From assembly GCF_036013915.1 (NCBI RefSeq), contig NZ_CP107899.1, forward strand, positions 2,914,001 to 2,978,000: a stretch of DNA of 64,000 bases, read 5' to 3'. The position numbers were made by a program, and so were the translations under genes. The notes beneath the pieces are model-generated. The model saw only the letters and a program-made list of their open reading frames with translations, was not told the DNA's origin and did not search any database. How positions within the stretch are numbered: the stretch's first letter is position 1; each line of letters begins with the position of its first letter. Positions 26,239-37,415 of this stretch are shown here, one piece after another. The DNA is from Streptomyces sp. NBC_00464. GTDB lineage: Bacteria > Actinomycetota > Actinomycetes > Streptomycetales > Streptomycetaceae.

Positions 26239-26847
26239 ATGAGCGTCGAACCCGAGGCCCCCGAGCCGCGGTGGGCGGTTCCGCCCGTGGGCGGCTGGAC
26301 CGCCGATGACCTGGACACACTCCCGAATCTGCCTCCGCACACGGAGCTGATCGACGGGAGCTTGGTTTTCGTGGGTCCGCAGACCGTTTTCCACGAGCGG
26401 GCGATCGACTACCTGAAATGGCAGTTGCAGTCGCTGGCACCGCTCGATCTGGAGGTCTTCCGGGAATTCACCATCGACGTCGACTTCCAGAACCGGCCCG
26501 AACCCGATGTGGTCGTCGTCCGCGGCGACGCGGTCGAGAGTCTGCGGCAGACCCGGTTCCCCGCGAGCAGCGTGCTGCTCGCGATCGAGGTCGTGTCCGA
26601 CGAGTCCGTCACCCGCGACCGGGAGACCAAGCCCGTGAAGTACGCGCGGGCGAGGATCCCGCACTACTGGCGGGTGGAGAACCAGGACGGCCGTGCGGTC
26701 GTCTACGTCTTCGAACTGGAGCCGGCGACCGGGGCCTACACCTCCACCGGGATCTTCCACGACCGGATGAAGGTCTCCGCGCCCTTCCCCGTCGATCTCG
26801 ACCTCACCGCGATCGTCTCGCGCCGCCGGGCGGCGGACCCGCAGTAG
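26239..26847 (+). CDS. Uma2-family (DUF820) PD-(D/E)xK nuclease-like protein
   Basis: 202-residue protein of the Uma2 group. The nuclease core is visible as ELIDGSLVF, RPEPDVVVV, LLAIEVVSDES and RDRETKPVKYARARIPHYWRV, giving the Asp, Glu and Lys of a PD-(D/E)xK active site. Copies are abundant in Streptomyces and cyanobacteria, and the cellular role is unknown. GGGAG five bases before ATG 26239 decides the start; ATG 26227 is also in frame. It stands alone downstream of the flavoprotein. Confidence 0.87.
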   Translation: MSVEPEAPEPRWAVPPVGGWTADDLDTLPNLPPHTELIDGSLVFVGPQTVFHERAIDYLKWQLQSLAPLDLEVFREFTIDVDFQNRPEPDVVVVRGDAVESLRQTRFPASSVLLAIEVVSDESVTRDRETKPVKYARARIPHYWRVENQDGRAVVYVFELEPATGAYTSTGIFHDRMKVSAPFPVDLDLTAIVSRRRAADPQ

Positions 26848-26872
26848 ATCCGCCGCACCCCCTCCCTCCGCC

Positions 26873-28897
26873 TCAGTCGAACTCCGGCGGCTCCTCGTCC
26901 CAGCCGAACTCCGGGTCGGGGGCCGCTGACGCGGCCGGGGTGGCGGGAGCAGAGGGCCGGGGCGCCTCCGCCGGTGCCGCGGGTTCCGCCTCGTCCGGGA
27001 GCCCCGAGAGCCCTGCCAGGACCTCCAGCACCCCCTCCCCGTACGTCGCCAGCTTCTTCTCGCCCAGGCCGCTGATCCCGCCCAGCTCGCCGAGCGACGA
27101 CGGGCGCAGGGTCGCGATCTCGCGCAGCGTCGCGTCGTGGAAGATCACATACGCCGGGAGGCCCAGCTCCTTCGCCTGGGCGCCGCGCCAGGCGCGCAGC
27201 GCCTCGAAGACCGGGACCGCCGCCTCCGGGAGGTCGGCGGCCGCCGCCTTGCCCTTCCGCTCGCCCTTCGACGCGGAGGAGCGGGACGACGTGGCCTGCT
27301 TCGCCTCCTTGCGCAGCAGCACCTCGCGCTCGCGGCCGAGCACGGTGCCGCTCTCTTCCGTGAGCACCAGCGTGCCGTACTCGCCCTCGACGGCGATCAG
27401 GCCCTGGGCCAGCAACTGCCGGACCACGCCCCGCCATTCCGCCTCGGCCAGCTCCTCGCCGATGCCGAAGACCGAGAGCTGGTCGTGGTCGAACTGGATG
27501 ACCTTCGCGGTCTTGCGGCCGAGCAGGATGTCGATGATCTGGCCGGCGCCGAACTTCTGTCCGCGCTCCCGCTTCAGCCGCACCACCGTGGACAGCAGCT
27601 TCTGGGAGACCACGGTGCCGTCCCAGGTCTCGGGCGGGGCCAGGCAGGTGTCGCAGTTGCCGCAGGAAGCTGTGGTGGGGTCCTGGCCGAAGTACTTCAG
27701 CAGCTGGGCCCGGCGGCACTGCACGGTCTCGCACAGGGCCAGCATCGAGTCCAGGTGCGCGGCGGCCCGGCGGCGGAACGCCTCGTCGCCCTCGCCGCCC
27801 TGGATGAGCTTGCGCTGCTGGACGACGTCCTGGAGTCCGTACGCCATCCAGGCCGTGGACGGGGCGCCGTCACGGCCGGCCCGGCCGGTCTCCTGGTAGT
27901 AGCCCTCGACCGACTTCGGCAGGTCCAGGTGGGCGACGAAGCGCACGTCCGGCTTGTCGATACCCATGCCGAACGCGATCGTCGCGACGACGACCAGGCC
28001 CTCCTCGCGCAGGAAGCGGGACTGGTGGACCGCGCGGGTGCCGGCGTCCAGACCCGCGTGGTACGGCACGGCCTCGATGCCGTTGCGGCAGAGGTACTCG
28101 GCGGTCTTCTCCGTGGAGTTGCGCGAGAGGCAGTAGACGATGCCCGCGTCCCCCTCGTGCTCCTCCTTGAGGAAGGACAGCAGCTGCTTCTTCGGGTCGG
28201 CCTTGGGCACGATGCGGTACTGGATGTTGGGACGGTCGAAGCCGGCCACGAAGTGCTTGGCGTCGGGCATGCCCAGGCGCTGGGTGATCTCCCGGTGCGT
28301 GGCCTCGGTCGCCGTCGCCGTGAGCGCGATGCGCGGGACGTCGGGCCAGCGCTCGCCCAGCACGGACAGGGCCAGGTAGTCGGGCCGGAAGTCGTGGCCC
28401 CACTGGGCGACACAGTGCGCCTCGTCGATCGCGAAGACGGAGATCTCGCCGCGGGAGAGCAGGCCGAGCGTGGAGTCCAGGCGGAGCCGCTCCGGCGCCA
28501 GGTACAGGAGATCCAGCTCACCGGCGACGAACTGGGCCTCCATCGAGCGGCGCTCGTCGAAGTCCTGCGTGGAGTTGATGAACCCGGCCCGCACGCCGAG
28601 CGCCCGCAGCGCGTCCACCTGGTCCTGCATCAGGGCGATCAGCGGGGAGATGACGATGCCTGTGCCCCGTCTGACCAGGGACGGGATCTGGTAGCAGAGG
28701 GACTTGCCGCCGCCGGTCGGCATGAGCACGACGGCGTCTCCGCCCGTCACCACATGGTCGACGACCGCTTCCTGCTCGCCGCGGAACGTCTCGTAGCCGA
28801 AGACCCGGTGCAGCGTCTGCCGCGCCTCGCTCTCGGTCACGCCCGTGGTCGCGTCAGTGGTCATGTCCGTCACGCCTGTCCCGCCCGTCATGCTCAT
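26873..28897 (-). CDS. recQ: ATP-dependent DNA helicase RecQ
   Basis: 674-residue superfamily 2 helicase, 3'-5', acting in recombination and repair. Walker A MPTGGGKS, the DEAH box ([18 protein letters not shown]), SALTATAT-like motif III (ALTATAT) and [10 protein letters not shown] motif VI are intact. The RecQ-C zinc site uses CETVQC then CGNCDTC, followed by a winged helix. A single HRDC domain ([20 protein letters not shown]) lies near residues 560-630, and the tail is acidic and Pro/Ala rich. ATG 28897 has GGGGGAA upstream. It is the first gene past the nuo terminator, same strand. Confidence 0.95.
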   Translation of the reverse strand: MSMTGGTGVTDMTTDATTGVTESEARQTLHRVFGYETFRGEQEAVVDHVVTGGDAVVLMPTGGGKSLCYQIPSLVRRGTGIVISPLIALMQDQVDALRALGVRAGFINSTQDFDERRSMEAQFVAGELDLLYLAPERLRLDSTLGLLSRGEISVFAIDEAHCVAQWGHDFRPDYLALSVLGERWPDVPRIALTATATEATHREITQRLGMPDAKHFVAGFDRPNIQYRIVPKADPKKQLLSFLKEEHEGDAGIVYCLSRNSTEKTAEYLCRNGIEAVPYHAGLDAGTRAVHQSRFLREEGLVVVATIAFGMGIDKPDVRFVAHLDLPKSVEGYYQETGRAGRDGAPSTAWMAYGLQDVVQQRKLIQGGEGDEAFRRRAAAHLDSMLALCETVQCRRAQLLKYFGQDPTTASCGNCDTCLAPPETWDGTVVSQKLLSTVVRLKRERGQKFGAGQIIDILLGRKTAKVIQFDHDQLSVFGIGEELAEAEWRGVVRQLLAQGLIAVEGEYGTLVLTEESGTVLGREREVLLRKEAKQATSSRSSASKGERKGKAAAADLPEAAVPVFEALRAWRGAQAKELGLPAYVIFHDATLREIATLRPSSLGELGGISGLGEKKLATYGEGVLEVLAGLSGLPDEAEPAAPAEAPRPSAPATPAASAAPDPEFGWDEEPPEFD

Positions 28898-28974
28898 CGC
28901 TCTGTTCCCCCGACGACTGGTCCCGTTCTGTCCCTGCGCTCTCCCCTGCCACGATAGGCGCCGCCTACGACAAA

Positions 28975-29007
28975 GCCGGACGGGCTTGACTTCCAAGCCC
29001 GTCCGGC
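28975..29007 (-). terminator. Terminator of the nuo operon
   Basis: A 14-base-pair perfect stem (28975-28988 with 28994-29007) with loop of five bases, 26 bases after the nuoN stop. On the minus strand it is followed by TTTGTCG, so it reads as an intrinsic terminator for the long nuo transcript. Confidence 0.85.
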
Positions 29008-29032
29008 GCTGTCGAAGCGGTGGTGCGTCCGC

Positions 29033-30697
29033 CTACCTCACGAACACTCCGGCCTGGCTCGCCAGGTCCAGGAAGTACTGCGGGGCCAGGCCCAGCACCA
29101 GGGTGACCGCGACACCGACCGCGATCGTGGTCATCGTCAGCGGGGACGGGACGGCGACCGTGGGGCCGTCCGCCTTCGGCTCGCTGAAGAACATCAGCAC
29201 GATGACCCGGATGTAGAAGAACGCGGCGATCGCCGAGGAGATCACACCGACGACGACCAGGCCGCCCGCACCGCCCTCGGCCGCGGCCTTGAACACCGCG
29301 AACTTCCCGGAGAAGCCCGAGGTGAGCGGGATACCGGCGAAGGCCAGCAGGAACACCGCGAAGACCGCGGCGACCAGCGGGGAGCGCCGGCCGAGTCCGG
29401 CCCACTTCGACAGATGCGTCGCCTCGCCGCCCGCGTCACGCACCAGGGTGACGACGGCGAAGGCGCCGACCGTCACGAAGGAGTACGTGGCCAGGTAGAA
29501 GAGCACCGAGGAGATGCCCTGCGGGGTGGCCGCGATGACACCGGCGAGGATGAATCCGGCGTGCGCGATCGAGGAGTAGGCCAGCAGCCGCTTGATGTCG
29601 GTCTGGGTGATGGCGACGATCGCTCCGCCCACCATCGTGACGATCGCGATGCCCCACATGACCGGGCGCAGGTCCCAGGTGAGGCCCGGCAGCACCACGT
29701 ACAGCAGGCGCAGCAGCGCACCGAACGCGGCGACCTTCGTGGCCGCGGCCATGAAGCCGGTGACCGGGGTCGGGGCGCCCTGGTAGACGTCCGGGGTCCA
29801 CATGTGGAACGGGACGGCGCCGACCTTGAAGAGCAGACCGGTCAGGAGCATCGCGCCGCCGATCAGCAGCAGCACGTCGTTGCCCATGGTGTCGGCGAGC
29901 GCCGGGTCGATCTGCTGGATCGAGCCGTCGACGACGGTGGCGATCTGCGCGTACGAGACGGAGCCCGCGTATCCGTAGAGCAGCGCGATCCCGAAGAGCA
30001 GGAACGCCGAGGAGAAGGCGCCGAGCAGGAAGTACTTCACCGCGGCCTCCTGCGACATCAGCCGCTTGCGGCGGGCGACGGCGCACAGGAGGTAGAGCGG
30101 GAGCGAGAAGACTTCCAGGGCCACGAAGAGTGTCAGCAGGTCGTTGGCCGCCGGGAAGACCAGCATGCCCGCCACCGCGAAGAGGAGCAGCGGGAAGACC
30201 TCGGTGGTGGTGAACCCGGCCTTGACCGCGGCCTTCTCGCTGTCGCTGCCGGGGACCGAAGCGGCCTGTGCGGCGAACGAGTCGACTCGGCTGCCGTGCG
30301 ACTCGGGGTCGAGCCGCCGTTCGGCGAAGGTGAAGACGGCGACCAGCGACGTCAGCAGGATGGTGCCCTGGAGGAACAGGGCGGGCCCGTCGACGGCGAT
30401 GGCGCCCATCGCGGCGATGTGTGCCTTTGTCGTACCGTATCCGGCGGCGGCCAGGCCGATCACCGCGGCGAACGCGGCGACCAGCGCGACGACGGTCAGG
30501 AAGACCTGCGTGTAGTAGCGGGCCCGGCGCGGCACGAAGGCCTCGACGAGCACGCCCAGGACGGCGACTCCGATCACGATCAGGACCGGGGTCAGCTGGG
30601 TGTACTCGATGACCGGGGCCTTGAACTTCTCGTCCGGGGCGGCCGATGTCACCCCGCCCGCCATTGTCCACAGGCTGTGGACAGCTGTTGCGCTCAC
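29033..30697 (-). CDS. nuoN: NADH-quinone oxidoreductase subunit N
   Basis: 554-residue antiporter-like membrane subunit of complex I with 14 or more helices. The buried pumping residues lie in blocks such as VGAVPFHMWTPDVYQGAPTPVTGFMAA and TDIKRLLAYSSIAHAGFILAG. It sits at the end of the membrane arm closest to NuoA/J/K. An insert of about 40 residues after helix 3 (DPESHGSRVDSFAAQAASVPGSDSEK, split) is longer than in enteric NuoN and is common in actinomycetes. GTG start overlapping the nuoM stop (GTGA). Last gene of the operon. Confidence 0.95.
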   Translation of the reverse strand: MSATAVHSLWTMAGGVTSAAPDEKFKAPVIEYTQLTPVLIVIGVAVLGVLVEAFVPRRARYYTQVFLTVVALVAAFAAVIGLAAAGYGTTKAHIAAMGAIAVDGPALFLQGTILLTSLVAVFTFAERRLDPESHGSRVDSFAAQAASVPGSDSEKAAVKAGFTTTEVFPLLLFAVAGMLVFPAANDLLTLFVALEVFSLPLYLLCAVARRKRLMSQEAAVKYFLLGAFSSAFLLFGIALLYGYAGSVSYAQIATVVDGSIQQIDPALADTMGNDVLLLIGGAMLLTGLLFKVGAVPFHMWTPDVYQGAPTPVTGFMAAATKVAAFGALLRLLYVVLPGLTWDLRPVMWGIAIVTMVGGAIVAITQTDIKRLLAYSSIAHAGFILAGVIAATPQGISSVLFYLATYSFVTVGAFAVVTLVRDAGGEATHLSKWAGLGRRSPLVAAVFAVFLLAFAGIPLTSGFSGKFAVFKAAAEGGAGGLVVVGVISSAIAAFFYIRVIVLMFFSEPKADGPTVAVPSPLTMTTIAVGVAVTLVLGLAPQYFLDLASQAGVFVR

Positions 30698-32265
30698 TTG
30701 GCGGCCTCCACCTCGGGCTGGGGGTCCTTCTTCTGTACGTCGGACATGGTGTGCTGCACCGCCGGGTTGACGATCTCGGTCAGCGGCTTCGGGTAGACGC
30801 CCAGGAAGATCAGCAGCGCGATCAGCGGGACGACCACCACCAGCTCACGGACCTTGAGGTCCGCCATGCCCTGGACCTCGGCCTTGACCGGTCCCGTCAT
30901 CGTCCGCTGGTAGAGGACGAGGACGTAGATCGCGGCGAGCACGATCCCGGTGGTGGCGATGATGCCGACCGCCGGATACGCGGCGAACGCACCGACCAGG
31001 ACCAGGAACTCACTGACGAACGGAGCGAGCCCCGGCAGCGACAGCGTGGCCAGACCGCCGATCAGGAAGGTGCCGGCCAGGACCGGTGCCACCTTCTGCA
31101 CTCCGCCGTAGTCGGCGATGAGCCGCGAACCGCGCCGGGTGATCAGGAAGCCCGCCACCAGCATCAGCGCGGCCGTCGAGATGCCGTGGTTGACCATGTA
31201 GAGCGTCGCGCCCGACTGGCCCTGGCTGGTCATGGCGAAGATGCCCAGGATGATGAAGCCGAAGTGCGAGATCGACGCGTAGGCGATCAGCCGCTTGATG
31301 TCGCGCTGGCCGACGGCGAGCAGCGCCCCGTAGATGATGCTGATCAGCGCGAGGACCAGGACCACCGGGGTGGCCCACTTGCTGGCCTCCGGGAAGAGCT
31401 GGAGGCAGAAGCGCAGCATCGCGAAGGTGCCGACCTTGTCGACGACCGCGGTGATCAGCACGGCGACCGGCGTGGTCGCCTCGCCCATGGCGTTGGGCAG
31501 CCAGGTGTGCAGCGGCCACAGCGGGGCCTTCACCGCGAAGGCGAAGAAGAACCCGAGGAAGAGCCAGCGCTCGGTGCTCGTCGCCATGGAGAGCGAGCCG
31601 TCGGCGCGGGCCGCGGCGATCTCGGAGAGCGAGAACGTCCCCGTGACCACGTACAGCCCGATCACCGCGGCCAGCATGATGAGGCCGCCGACCAGGTTGT
31701 AGAGGAGGAACTTGACTGCCGCGTACGAGCGTTGCGCGGCGGCGTTCTCGTCGCTCCCGGCGTGGGCCCGGTCGCCGAAGCCGCCGATGAGGAAGTACAT
31801 CGGGATGAGCATGGCTTCGAAGAGGATGTAGAAGAGGAAGACGTCGGTGGCCACGAAGGAGAGGACCACCATCGCTTCCACCATCAGGATCAGGGCGAAG
31901 AAGCCCTGGGTGGGGCGCCAGCGGGAGGAGTTCGTCTCCAGGGGGTCGGCGTCGTGCCAGCCGGCCAGGATGACGAAGGGGATCAGCAGGGCGGTGAGCG
32001 CCATGAGCGCCAGCCCGATGCCGTCCACCCCCAGCTCGTACCGCACGCCGAAGTCCTTGATCCAGGCGTGCGATTCGGTGAGCTGGTAGCGGCTGCCGCC
32101 GGGTTCGAAGCGGACGAGCGCGATACCCGCCAGCACCAGGGTGCCCAGCGAGAAGGCGAGCGCCAGCCATTTGGCGGCGGTGCGCCGGGCGGCCGGGACG
32201 GCGGCGGTGGCGACCGCACCGATCGCCGGGAGCGCCGCCGTCGCTGTCAGGAGGGGAAAGGACAT
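30694..32265 (-). CDS. nuoM: NADH-quinone oxidoreductase subunit M
   Basis: 523-residue antiporter-like subunit in the middle of the proton-pumping arm. The conserved Lys/Glu channel is in KAPLWPLHTWLPNAMGEATTPVAVLI and DIKRLIAYASISHFGFIILG. Fourteen helices are visible. ATG 32265 has GAGGGGAAAGG upstream. Four bases separate it from the nuoL stop. Confidence 0.95.
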   Translation of the reverse strand: MSFPLLTATAALPAIGAVATAAVPAARRTAAKWLALAFSLGTLVLAGIALVRFEPGGSRYQLTESHAWIKDFGVRYELGVDGIGLALMALTALLIPFVILAGWHDADPLETNSSRWRPTQGFFALILMVEAMVVLSFVATDVFLFYILFEAMLIPMYFLIGGFGDRAHAGSDENAAAQRSYAAVKFLLYNLVGGLIMLAAVIGLYVVTGTFSLSEIAAARADGSLSMATSTERWLFLGFFFAFAVKAPLWPLHTWLPNAMGEATTPVAVLITAVVDKVGTFAMLRFCLQLFPEASKWATPVVLVLALISIIYGALLAVGQRDIKRLIAYASISHFGFIILGIFAMTSQGQSGATLYMVNHGISTAALMLVAGFLITRRGSRLIADYGGVQKVAPVLAGTFLIGGLATLSLPGLAPFVSEFLVLVGAFAAYPAVGIIATTGIVLAAIYVLVLYQRTMTGPVKAEVQGMADLKVRELVVVVPLIALLIFLGVYPKPLTEIVNPAVQHTMSDVQKKDPQPEVEAAK

Positions 32266-32269
32266 GTGA

Positions 32270-34171
32270 TCAGACCGCCCTCATCAGCAGGGTCGCGGCG
32301 ATGACGACCGCCGTACCGCCGAACATCGAGACCGCGTAGGAGCGGGCGTAGCCGTTCTGCAGTTTGCGCAGCCGGCCGGAGAGCCCGCCCATGGAGGCGG
32401 CCGTGCCGTTGACGACGCCGTCGACCAGCGAGTGGTCGACGTAGACCAGGGAGCGGGTGAGGTGCTCGCCGCCGCGGACCAGGACCACGTGGTTGAAGTC
32501 GTCCTGGAGGAGATCGCGGCGGGCCGCCCTGGTGAGCAGCGAGCCGCGCGGGGCGACTGCGGGCACGGCCTTGCGTCCGTACATCGCCCAGGCGATGGCG
32601 ACACCGATGACGAGCACCACCATGGTGGCGGCGGTGACGGTGGTCGCGCTGACCGGGGCGTCCCCGTGGCTGTGACCCGTGACGGGCTCCAGCCAGTGCA
32701 GGAAGCGGTCACCGATGGAGAAGAACCCTCCGGCGAACACCGAGCCGAACGCCAGGACGATCATGGGGATGGTCATGGACTTCGGGGACTCGTGCGGATG
32801 CGGGTCGTGGCCCTCCGCGTCCGGCTGCCAGCGCTTCTCGCCGAAGAACGTCATCAGCATCACGCGTGTCATGTAGAACGCGGTGATCGCGGCACCCAGC
32901 AGCGTGACCGCGCCGAGGATCCAGCCCTCGGTGCCGCCCTTGGCGAAGGCCGCCTCGATGATCTTGTCCTTGGAGAAGAAGCCGGACAGACCGGGGAAGC
33001 CGATGATCGCGAGGTAGCCGAGTCCGAAGGTGACGAAGGTGACCGGCATGTACTTCCGCAGGCCGCCGTACCTCCTCATGTCCACCTCGTCGTTCATGCC
33101 GTGCATGACCGAACCGGCGCCGAGGAAGAGCCCGGCCTTGAAGAAGCCGTGCGTCACCAGGTGCATGATCGCGAAGACGTAGCCGATCGGGCCGAGCCCG
33201 GCGGCCAGGATCATGTAGCCGATCTGCGACATCGTCGACCCGGCGAGAGCCTTCTTGATGTCGTCCTTCGCGCAACCGACGATCGCCCCGAAGAGCAGCG
33301 TGACCGCTCCGACGATCACGACGACCAGCTGGGCGTCCGGAGCGCCGTTGAAGATCGCGCCGGAGCGGACGATCAGATAGACGCCCGCGGTGACCATGGT
33401 GGCGGCGTGGATCAGGGCCGAGACCGGGGTCGGGCCCTCCATCGCGTCACCGAGCCAGGACTGCAGCGGCACCTGGGCCGACTTGCCGCATGCGGCGAGA
33501 AGCAGCATCAGGCCGATCGCCGTCAGCTTGCCCTCGCTCGCCTGACCGCCTTCGGCGGCCTCCAGGACAGGGGCGAAGGCGAAGGTGCCGAAGGTGGTGA
33601 ACATCAGCATGATCGCGATCGACAGGCCCATGTCGCCGACCCGGTTGACCAGGAACGCCTTCTTCGCGGCGGTGGCCGCACTGGGCTTGTGCTGCCAGAA
33701 GCCGATGAGCAGGTACGACGCCAGACCGACGCCCTCCCACCCGACGTACAGCAGCAGGTAGTTGTCGGCGATGACCAGGATCAGCATCGCCGCGAGGAAC
33801 AGGTTCAGATAGCCGAAGAAGCGGCGCCGGCGCTCGTCGTGCTCCATGTAGCCGATCGAGTAGATGTGGATCAGCGTGCCCACACCGGTGATCAGCAGTA
33901 CGAAGGTCATCGACAGCTGGTCGAGCTGGAAGGCCACATCGGCCTGGAAGCCCTCGACCGGAATCCAGCTGAACAGCATCTGGTGCAGCGCGCGGTCGTC
34001 GGCGCTCCTGCCCAGCATGTCGGCGAAGAGCACCACGGCGACGACGAAGGAGGCGCCGGCGAGCGCGGTGCCGAGCCAGTGGCCCACGCGGTCAAGGCGT
34101 CGGCCGCCGCAGAGCAGCACCGCCGCTCCGAGCAGGGGCGCCGCGACGAGCAGCGCAATCAGGTTCTCCAC
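32270..34171 (-). CDS. nuoL: NADH-quinone oxidoreductase subunit L
   Basis: 633-residue distal antiporter-like subunit. Key segments are [54 protein letters not shown] and [21 protein letters not shown], and a C-terminal lateral helix region follows residue 500 ([22 protein letters not shown] then a final helix). The His-rich loop after residue 440 ([15 protein letters not shown]) is a local feature. GTG start; 14 bases separate it from nuoK, the only sizeable spacing in this half of the operon. Confidence 0.95.
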   Translation of the reverse strand: MENLIALLVAAPLLGAAVLLCGGRRLDRVGHWLGTALAGASFVVAVVLFADMLGRSADDRALHQMLFSWIPVEGFQADVAFQLDQLSMTFVLLITGVGTLIHIYSIGYMEHDERRRRFFGYLNLFLAAMLILVIADNYLLLYVGWEGVGLASYLLIGFWQHKPSAATAAKKAFLVNRVGDMGLSIAIMLMFTTFGTFAFAPVLEAAEGGQASEGKLTAIGLMLLLAACGKSAQVPLQSWLGDAMEGPTPVSALIHAATMVTAGVYLIVRSGAIFNGAPDAQLVVVIVGAVTLLFGAIVGCAKDDIKKALAGSTMSQIGYMILAAGLGPIGYVFAIMHLVTHGFFKAGLFLGAGSVMHGMNDEVDMRRYGGLRKYMPVTFVTFGLGYLAIIGFPGLSGFFSKDKIIEAAFAKGGTEGWILGAVTLLGAAITAFYMTRVMLMTFFGEKRWQPDAEGHDPHPHESPKSMTIPMIVLAFGSVFAGGFFSIGDRFLHWLEPVTGHSHGDAPVSATTVTAATMVVLVIGVAIAWAMYGRKAVPAVAPRGSLLTRAARRDLLQDDFNHVVLVRGGEHLTRSLVYVDHSLVDGVVNGTAASMGGLSGRLRKLQNGYARSYAVSMFGGTAVVIAATLLMRAV

Positions 34172-34185
34172 AGTTCAAACGCCCC

Positions 34186-34485
34186 TTACAGCTTCATCAG
34201 GCTGGCGTCGTCGACCGAGGCCGAGTGGCGGGAACGGAACAGCGACACGATGATCGCGAGCCCGACCACGACCTCCGCGGCGGCGACGACCATCGTGAAG
34301 AAGGCGATGATCTGGCCGTCGAGATTGCCGTGCATCCGGGAGAAGGTCACGAACGCGAGGTTGCAGGCGTTGAGCATCAGCTCCACGCACATGAACACCA
34401 CGATCGCGTTCCGCCTGATCAGCACCCCGGCCGCGCCGATGGTGAACAGCAGAGCGGCGAGATAGAGGTAGTTGACCGGATTCAC
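34186..34485 (-). CDS. nuoK: NADH-quinone oxidoreductase subunit K
   Basis: 99-residue, three-helix subunit. Membrane glutamates needed for proton transfer are in [15 protein letters not shown] (Glu near 36) and [14 protein letters not shown] (Glu near 70), at the E. coli-like positions. GTG start overlapping the nuoJ stop (GTGA); TAA stop. Confidence 0.95.
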   Translation of the reverse strand: MNPVNYLYLAALLFTIGAAGVLIRRNAIVVFMCVELMLNACNLAFVTFSRMHGNLDGQIIAFFTMVVAAAEVVVGLAIIVSLFRSRHSASVDDASLMKL

Positions 34486-35312
34486 TTGGCGACCTCCTCT
34501 TCTTCTGCGGTGTCCCGGCCGAGCCGCTCACCGGAGCGCTGCTCCAGTGCCTTGAGGCCGGCCAGCGACTCGTTGGACACATCGCGCATCTGGCCGCGCT
34601 TGCGCAGCGTCTGCATGACGGTGAGTTCGGACGGTGTGCCGTCCGGGAGCAGTCCGGCGACGTCCACGGCGTTGTGCCGGGCGTAGACGCCGGGTGCGGG
34701 CAGCGGCGGCAGGTGGTTGCTGCGCACGCGGTCCTCGGACATCTCCCGCTGGGTCTTGGCCCGTTCGGTGCGCTCGCGGTGCGTGAGCACCATCGCGCCG
34801 ACCGTCGCGGTGATCAGCAGCGCGCCGGTGATCTCGAAGGCGAAGACGTACTTGGTGAAGATGAGGCTGGCGAGCCCCTCCACGTTTCCGCCGTGCTCCG
34901 CGTTGGCCGTGCCGAGTCCGTTGAAGCTGTTCAGCGAGGCGTTGCCGATGCCGGCGATCAGGAGGACGCCGAAGCCGAGCCCGCATCCGGCGGCCAGCCA
35001 GCGCTGGCCCTTGAGGGTCTCCTTCAGCGAGTCCGCCGCCGTGACACCGACGAGCATGACCACGAAGAGGAACAGCATCATGATCGCGCCGGTGTAGACG
35101 ACGACCTGGACGATGCCGAGGAAGTAGGCGCCGTTGGCGAGGTAGAACACCGCCAGGATGATCATGGTCCCGGCGAGGCTCAGCGCACTGTGCACCGCCC
35201 TCTTCATCAGTACGGTGGACAGGGCGCCGATCACGGCGACCGTGCCCAGTACCCAGAACTGGAAGGCCTCACCAGTCGAGGTCTGGGAGGCCGCAGCGGC
35301 CAGGCCGGTCAT
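34482..35312 (-). CDS. nuoJ: NADH-quinone oxidoreductase subunit J
   Basis: 276-residue membrane subunit with five helices, including the flexible helix 3 ([22 protein letters not shown]) whose pi-bulge links quinone chemistry to pumping. Compared with E. coli (about 184 residues) it has a C-terminal soluble extension of about 90 residues (from [12 protein letters not shown] on, ending in an acidic EEEE tail) that is typical of actinobacteria. ATG 35312; overlaps nuoI stop by four bases. Confidence 0.93.
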   Translation of the reverse strand: MTGLAAAASQTSTGEAFQFWVLGTVAVIGALSTVLMKRAVHSALSLAGTMIILAVFYLANGAYFLGIVQVVVYTGAIMMLFLFVVMLVGVTAADSLKETLKGQRWLAAGCGLGFGVLLIAGIGNASLNSFNGLGTANAEHGGNVEGLASLIFTKYVFAFEITGALLITATVGAMVLTHRERTERAKTQREMSEDRVRSNHLPPLPAPGVYARHNAVDVAGLLPDGTPSELTVMQTLRKRGQMRDVSNESLAGLKALEQRSGERLGRDTAEEEEVAK

Positions 35313-36019
35313 GCGTCCACCTCCTTCGCCGCGCCGTTGCTCTCGTCGGCCCCGTCGTCCGGCTTCTCGCCCTTGGAGACGGCGAGCTGGCGTTCCGTAC
35401 CGGGAGCGGCCTCGGTCACCAGGCCCCGGTAGTAGTCCTGTTCGTCCGTGCCGGGGAAGATCGCGTGCGGGCTGTCGACCATGCCTTCCTCCAGGCCCGC
35501 GAGCAGCTCGTCCTTGGTGTAGATGAGGCTCTCGCGGGTGGTGTTGGCGAGCTCGAACTCGTTGGTCATCGTGAGCGCCCGGGTCGGGCAGGCCTCGATG
35601 CACAGTCCGCAGAGAATGCAGCGCGCGTAGTTGATCTGGTAGACGCGGCCGTAGCGCTCCCCCGGGGAGTAGCGCTCCTCCTCGGTGTTGTCCGCGCCCT
35701 CGACGTAGATCGCGTCCGCCGGGCAGGCCCAGGCGCACAGCTCGCAGCCGACGCACTTCTCCAGGCCGTCCGGGTGGCGGTTGAGCTGGTGCCGGCCGTG
35801 GAAGCGCGGCGCCGTCACCTTCGGCGTCTCCGGATACTGCTCGGTCAGCCGCTTCTTGAACATGGCCTTGAAGGTCACGCCGAAGCCGGCCACCGGATTC
35901 TGGAACTTGTCCTCCGAAGAATCCGAGGACCGCGAAGATCCCGGGGCCTCCGAGGAACCGGAAGCCTGCGTGGACTTCGCCGGCTTCTTGGACCCCGGCG
36001 ACTCAGACAGTTCAGACAC
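35309..36019 (-). CDS. nuoI: NADH-quinone oxidoreductase subunit I (2x 4Fe-4S)
   Basis: 236-residue peripheral-arm protein carrying clusters N6a and N6b: [12 protein letters not shown] and [12 protein letters not shown]. It passes electrons from NuoG to NuoB. Ser/Pro-rich N-terminal (about 40 residues) and acidic C-terminal (about 45 residues) extensions flank the ferredoxin core and are not in the E. coli protein. GTG 36019 is preferred: GGAGG lies six bases upstream, while a 21-residue extension would run deep into nuoH. Overlaps nuoH by eight bases. Confidence 0.93.
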   Translation of the reverse strand: MSELSESPGSKKPAKSTQASGSSEAPGSSRSSDSSEDKFQNPVAGFGVTFKAMFKKRLTEQYPETPKVTAPRFHGRHQLNRHPDGLEKCVGCELCAWACPADAIYVEGADNTEEERYSPGERYGRVYQINYARCILCGLCIEACPTRALTMTNEFELANTTRESLIYTKDELLAGLEEGMVDSPHAIFPGTDEQDYYRGLVTEAAPGTERQLAVSKGEKPDDGADESNGAAKEVDA

Positions 36020-37415
36020 CGTCGGCCTCCTTTCCGTCACTCGGATTTCCGTCACTCTGAGTATCCACGCCGCCACTGACAACGAGCTCCCGCTCGCGGC
36101 GCGGCCTGCGCCGCGGCACGGGCGGCAGGGTCTGTCCGGGCAGCGGCGGCACCGGGAACCCGCCCGCCATCGGGTCGAACGCCGACTCCGGTTCCGCTTC
36201 GGCCGCGGCTTCCCGGCCCTTCTTGTCGCGGAAGATGTCGACGACGAAGGAGATCAGCAGGACCGCGATCACGGCCCCGGCCACATAGAGCAGGATCTTC
36301 GAGAAGTCGTAGCCCTCGTTGCGCAGCGCCCGCACCGTCGCGACCATCATCAGCCAGACGACGGAGACCGGGATCAGGACCTTCCAGCCCAGCTTCATCA
36401 GCTGGTCGTAGCGGACCCGGGGCAGCGTGCCGCGCAGCCAGATGAAGAAGAACAGCAGCAGCTGGACCTTGAGGACGAACCAGAGCATCGGCCACCAGCC
36501 GTGGTTCGCGCCCTCCCAGAAGGTGCTGATCGGCCACGGGGCCCGCCAGCCGCCCAGGAACAGGGTCGTGGAGACCGCGGAGACGGTGACCATGTTGACG
36601 TACTCGGCGAGCATGAACATCGCGAACTTGATCGACGAGTACTCGGTGTTGAAGCCGCCGACCAGGTCGCCCTCGGACTCCGGCATGTCGAACGGGGCGC
36701 GGTTGGTCTCACCGACCATCGTGACGATGTAGATGATGAAGGAGACCGGCAGCAGGATGATGAACCAGCGGTCCTCCTGCGCCTCCACGATCTTCGAGGT
36801 CGACATCGACCCGGAGTAGAGGAAGACCGAGGCGAACGCGGCGCCCATCGCGATCTCGTAACTGATCATCTGCGCGCAGGACCGGAGCCCGCCGAGCAGC
36901 GGGTACGTCGATCCGGAGGACCAGCCCGCCAGCACGATGCCGTAGATCCCGACCGAGGCGACCGCGAGGATGTAGAGCATCGCGATCGGCAGGTCGGTGA
37001 GCTGCATCGCCGTACGGTGCCCGAAGATCGAGACCTCGTTGCCGGACGGTCCGAACGGGATGACCGCGATCGCCATGAACGCCGGGATCGCCGCGATGAT
37101 CGGGGCGAGGACGTAGACGACCTTGTCCGCCCGCTTGACGATGACGTCTTCCTTCAGCATCAGCTTGATGCCGTCGGCGAGCGACTGGAGCATGCCCCAG
37201 GGACCGTGCCGGTTGGGGCCGATGCGCAGCTGCATCCAGGCGACGACCTTGCGCTCCCACACGATGGAGAAGAGCACGGTCACCATCAGGAACGCGAAGC
37301 AGAACACCGCCTTGATGACGACGAGCCACCACGGATCGGTGCCGAACATCGACAGGTCCTCGGCGGCGAGCACGGCGCCGTGCGGGGCCGTGGCCAGTTG
37401 AGCGAAGGCACTCAC
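36012..37415 (-). CDS. nuoH: NADH-quinone oxidoreductase subunit H
   Basis: 467-residue membrane subunit that forms the quinone tunnel with NuoB and NuoD. Eight helices are visible; [24 protein letters not shown] and [22 protein letters not shown] are the diagnostic loops that line the quinone entry. The C-terminal 60 residues ([16 protein letters not shown], then Pro-rich and Arg-rich) form an added cytoplasmic tail. GTG start overlapping the nuoG stop (GTGA). Confidence 0.95.
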   Translation of the reverse strand: MSAFAQLATAPHGAVLAAEDLSMFGTDPWWLVVIKAVFCFAFLMVTVLFSIVWERKVVAWMQLRIGPNRHGPWGMLQSLADGIKLMLKEDVIVKRADKVVYVLAPIIAAIPAFMAIAVIPFGPSGNEVSIFGHRTAMQLTDLPIAMLYILAVASVGIYGIVLAGWSSGSTYPLLGGLRSCAQMISYEIAMGAAFASVFLYSGSMSTSKIVEAQEDRWFIILLPVSFIIYIVTMVGETNRAPFDMPESEGDLVGGFNTEYSSIKFAMFMLAEYVNMVTVSAVSTTLFLGGWRAPWPISTFWEGANHGWWPMLWFVLKVQLLLFFFIWLRGTLPRVRYDQLMKLGWKVLIPVSVVWLMMVATVRALRNEGYDFSKILLYVAGAVIAVLLISFVVDIFRDKKGREAAAEAEPESAFDPMAGGFPVPPLPGQTLPPVPRRRPRRERELVVSGGVDTQSDGNPSDGKEADGV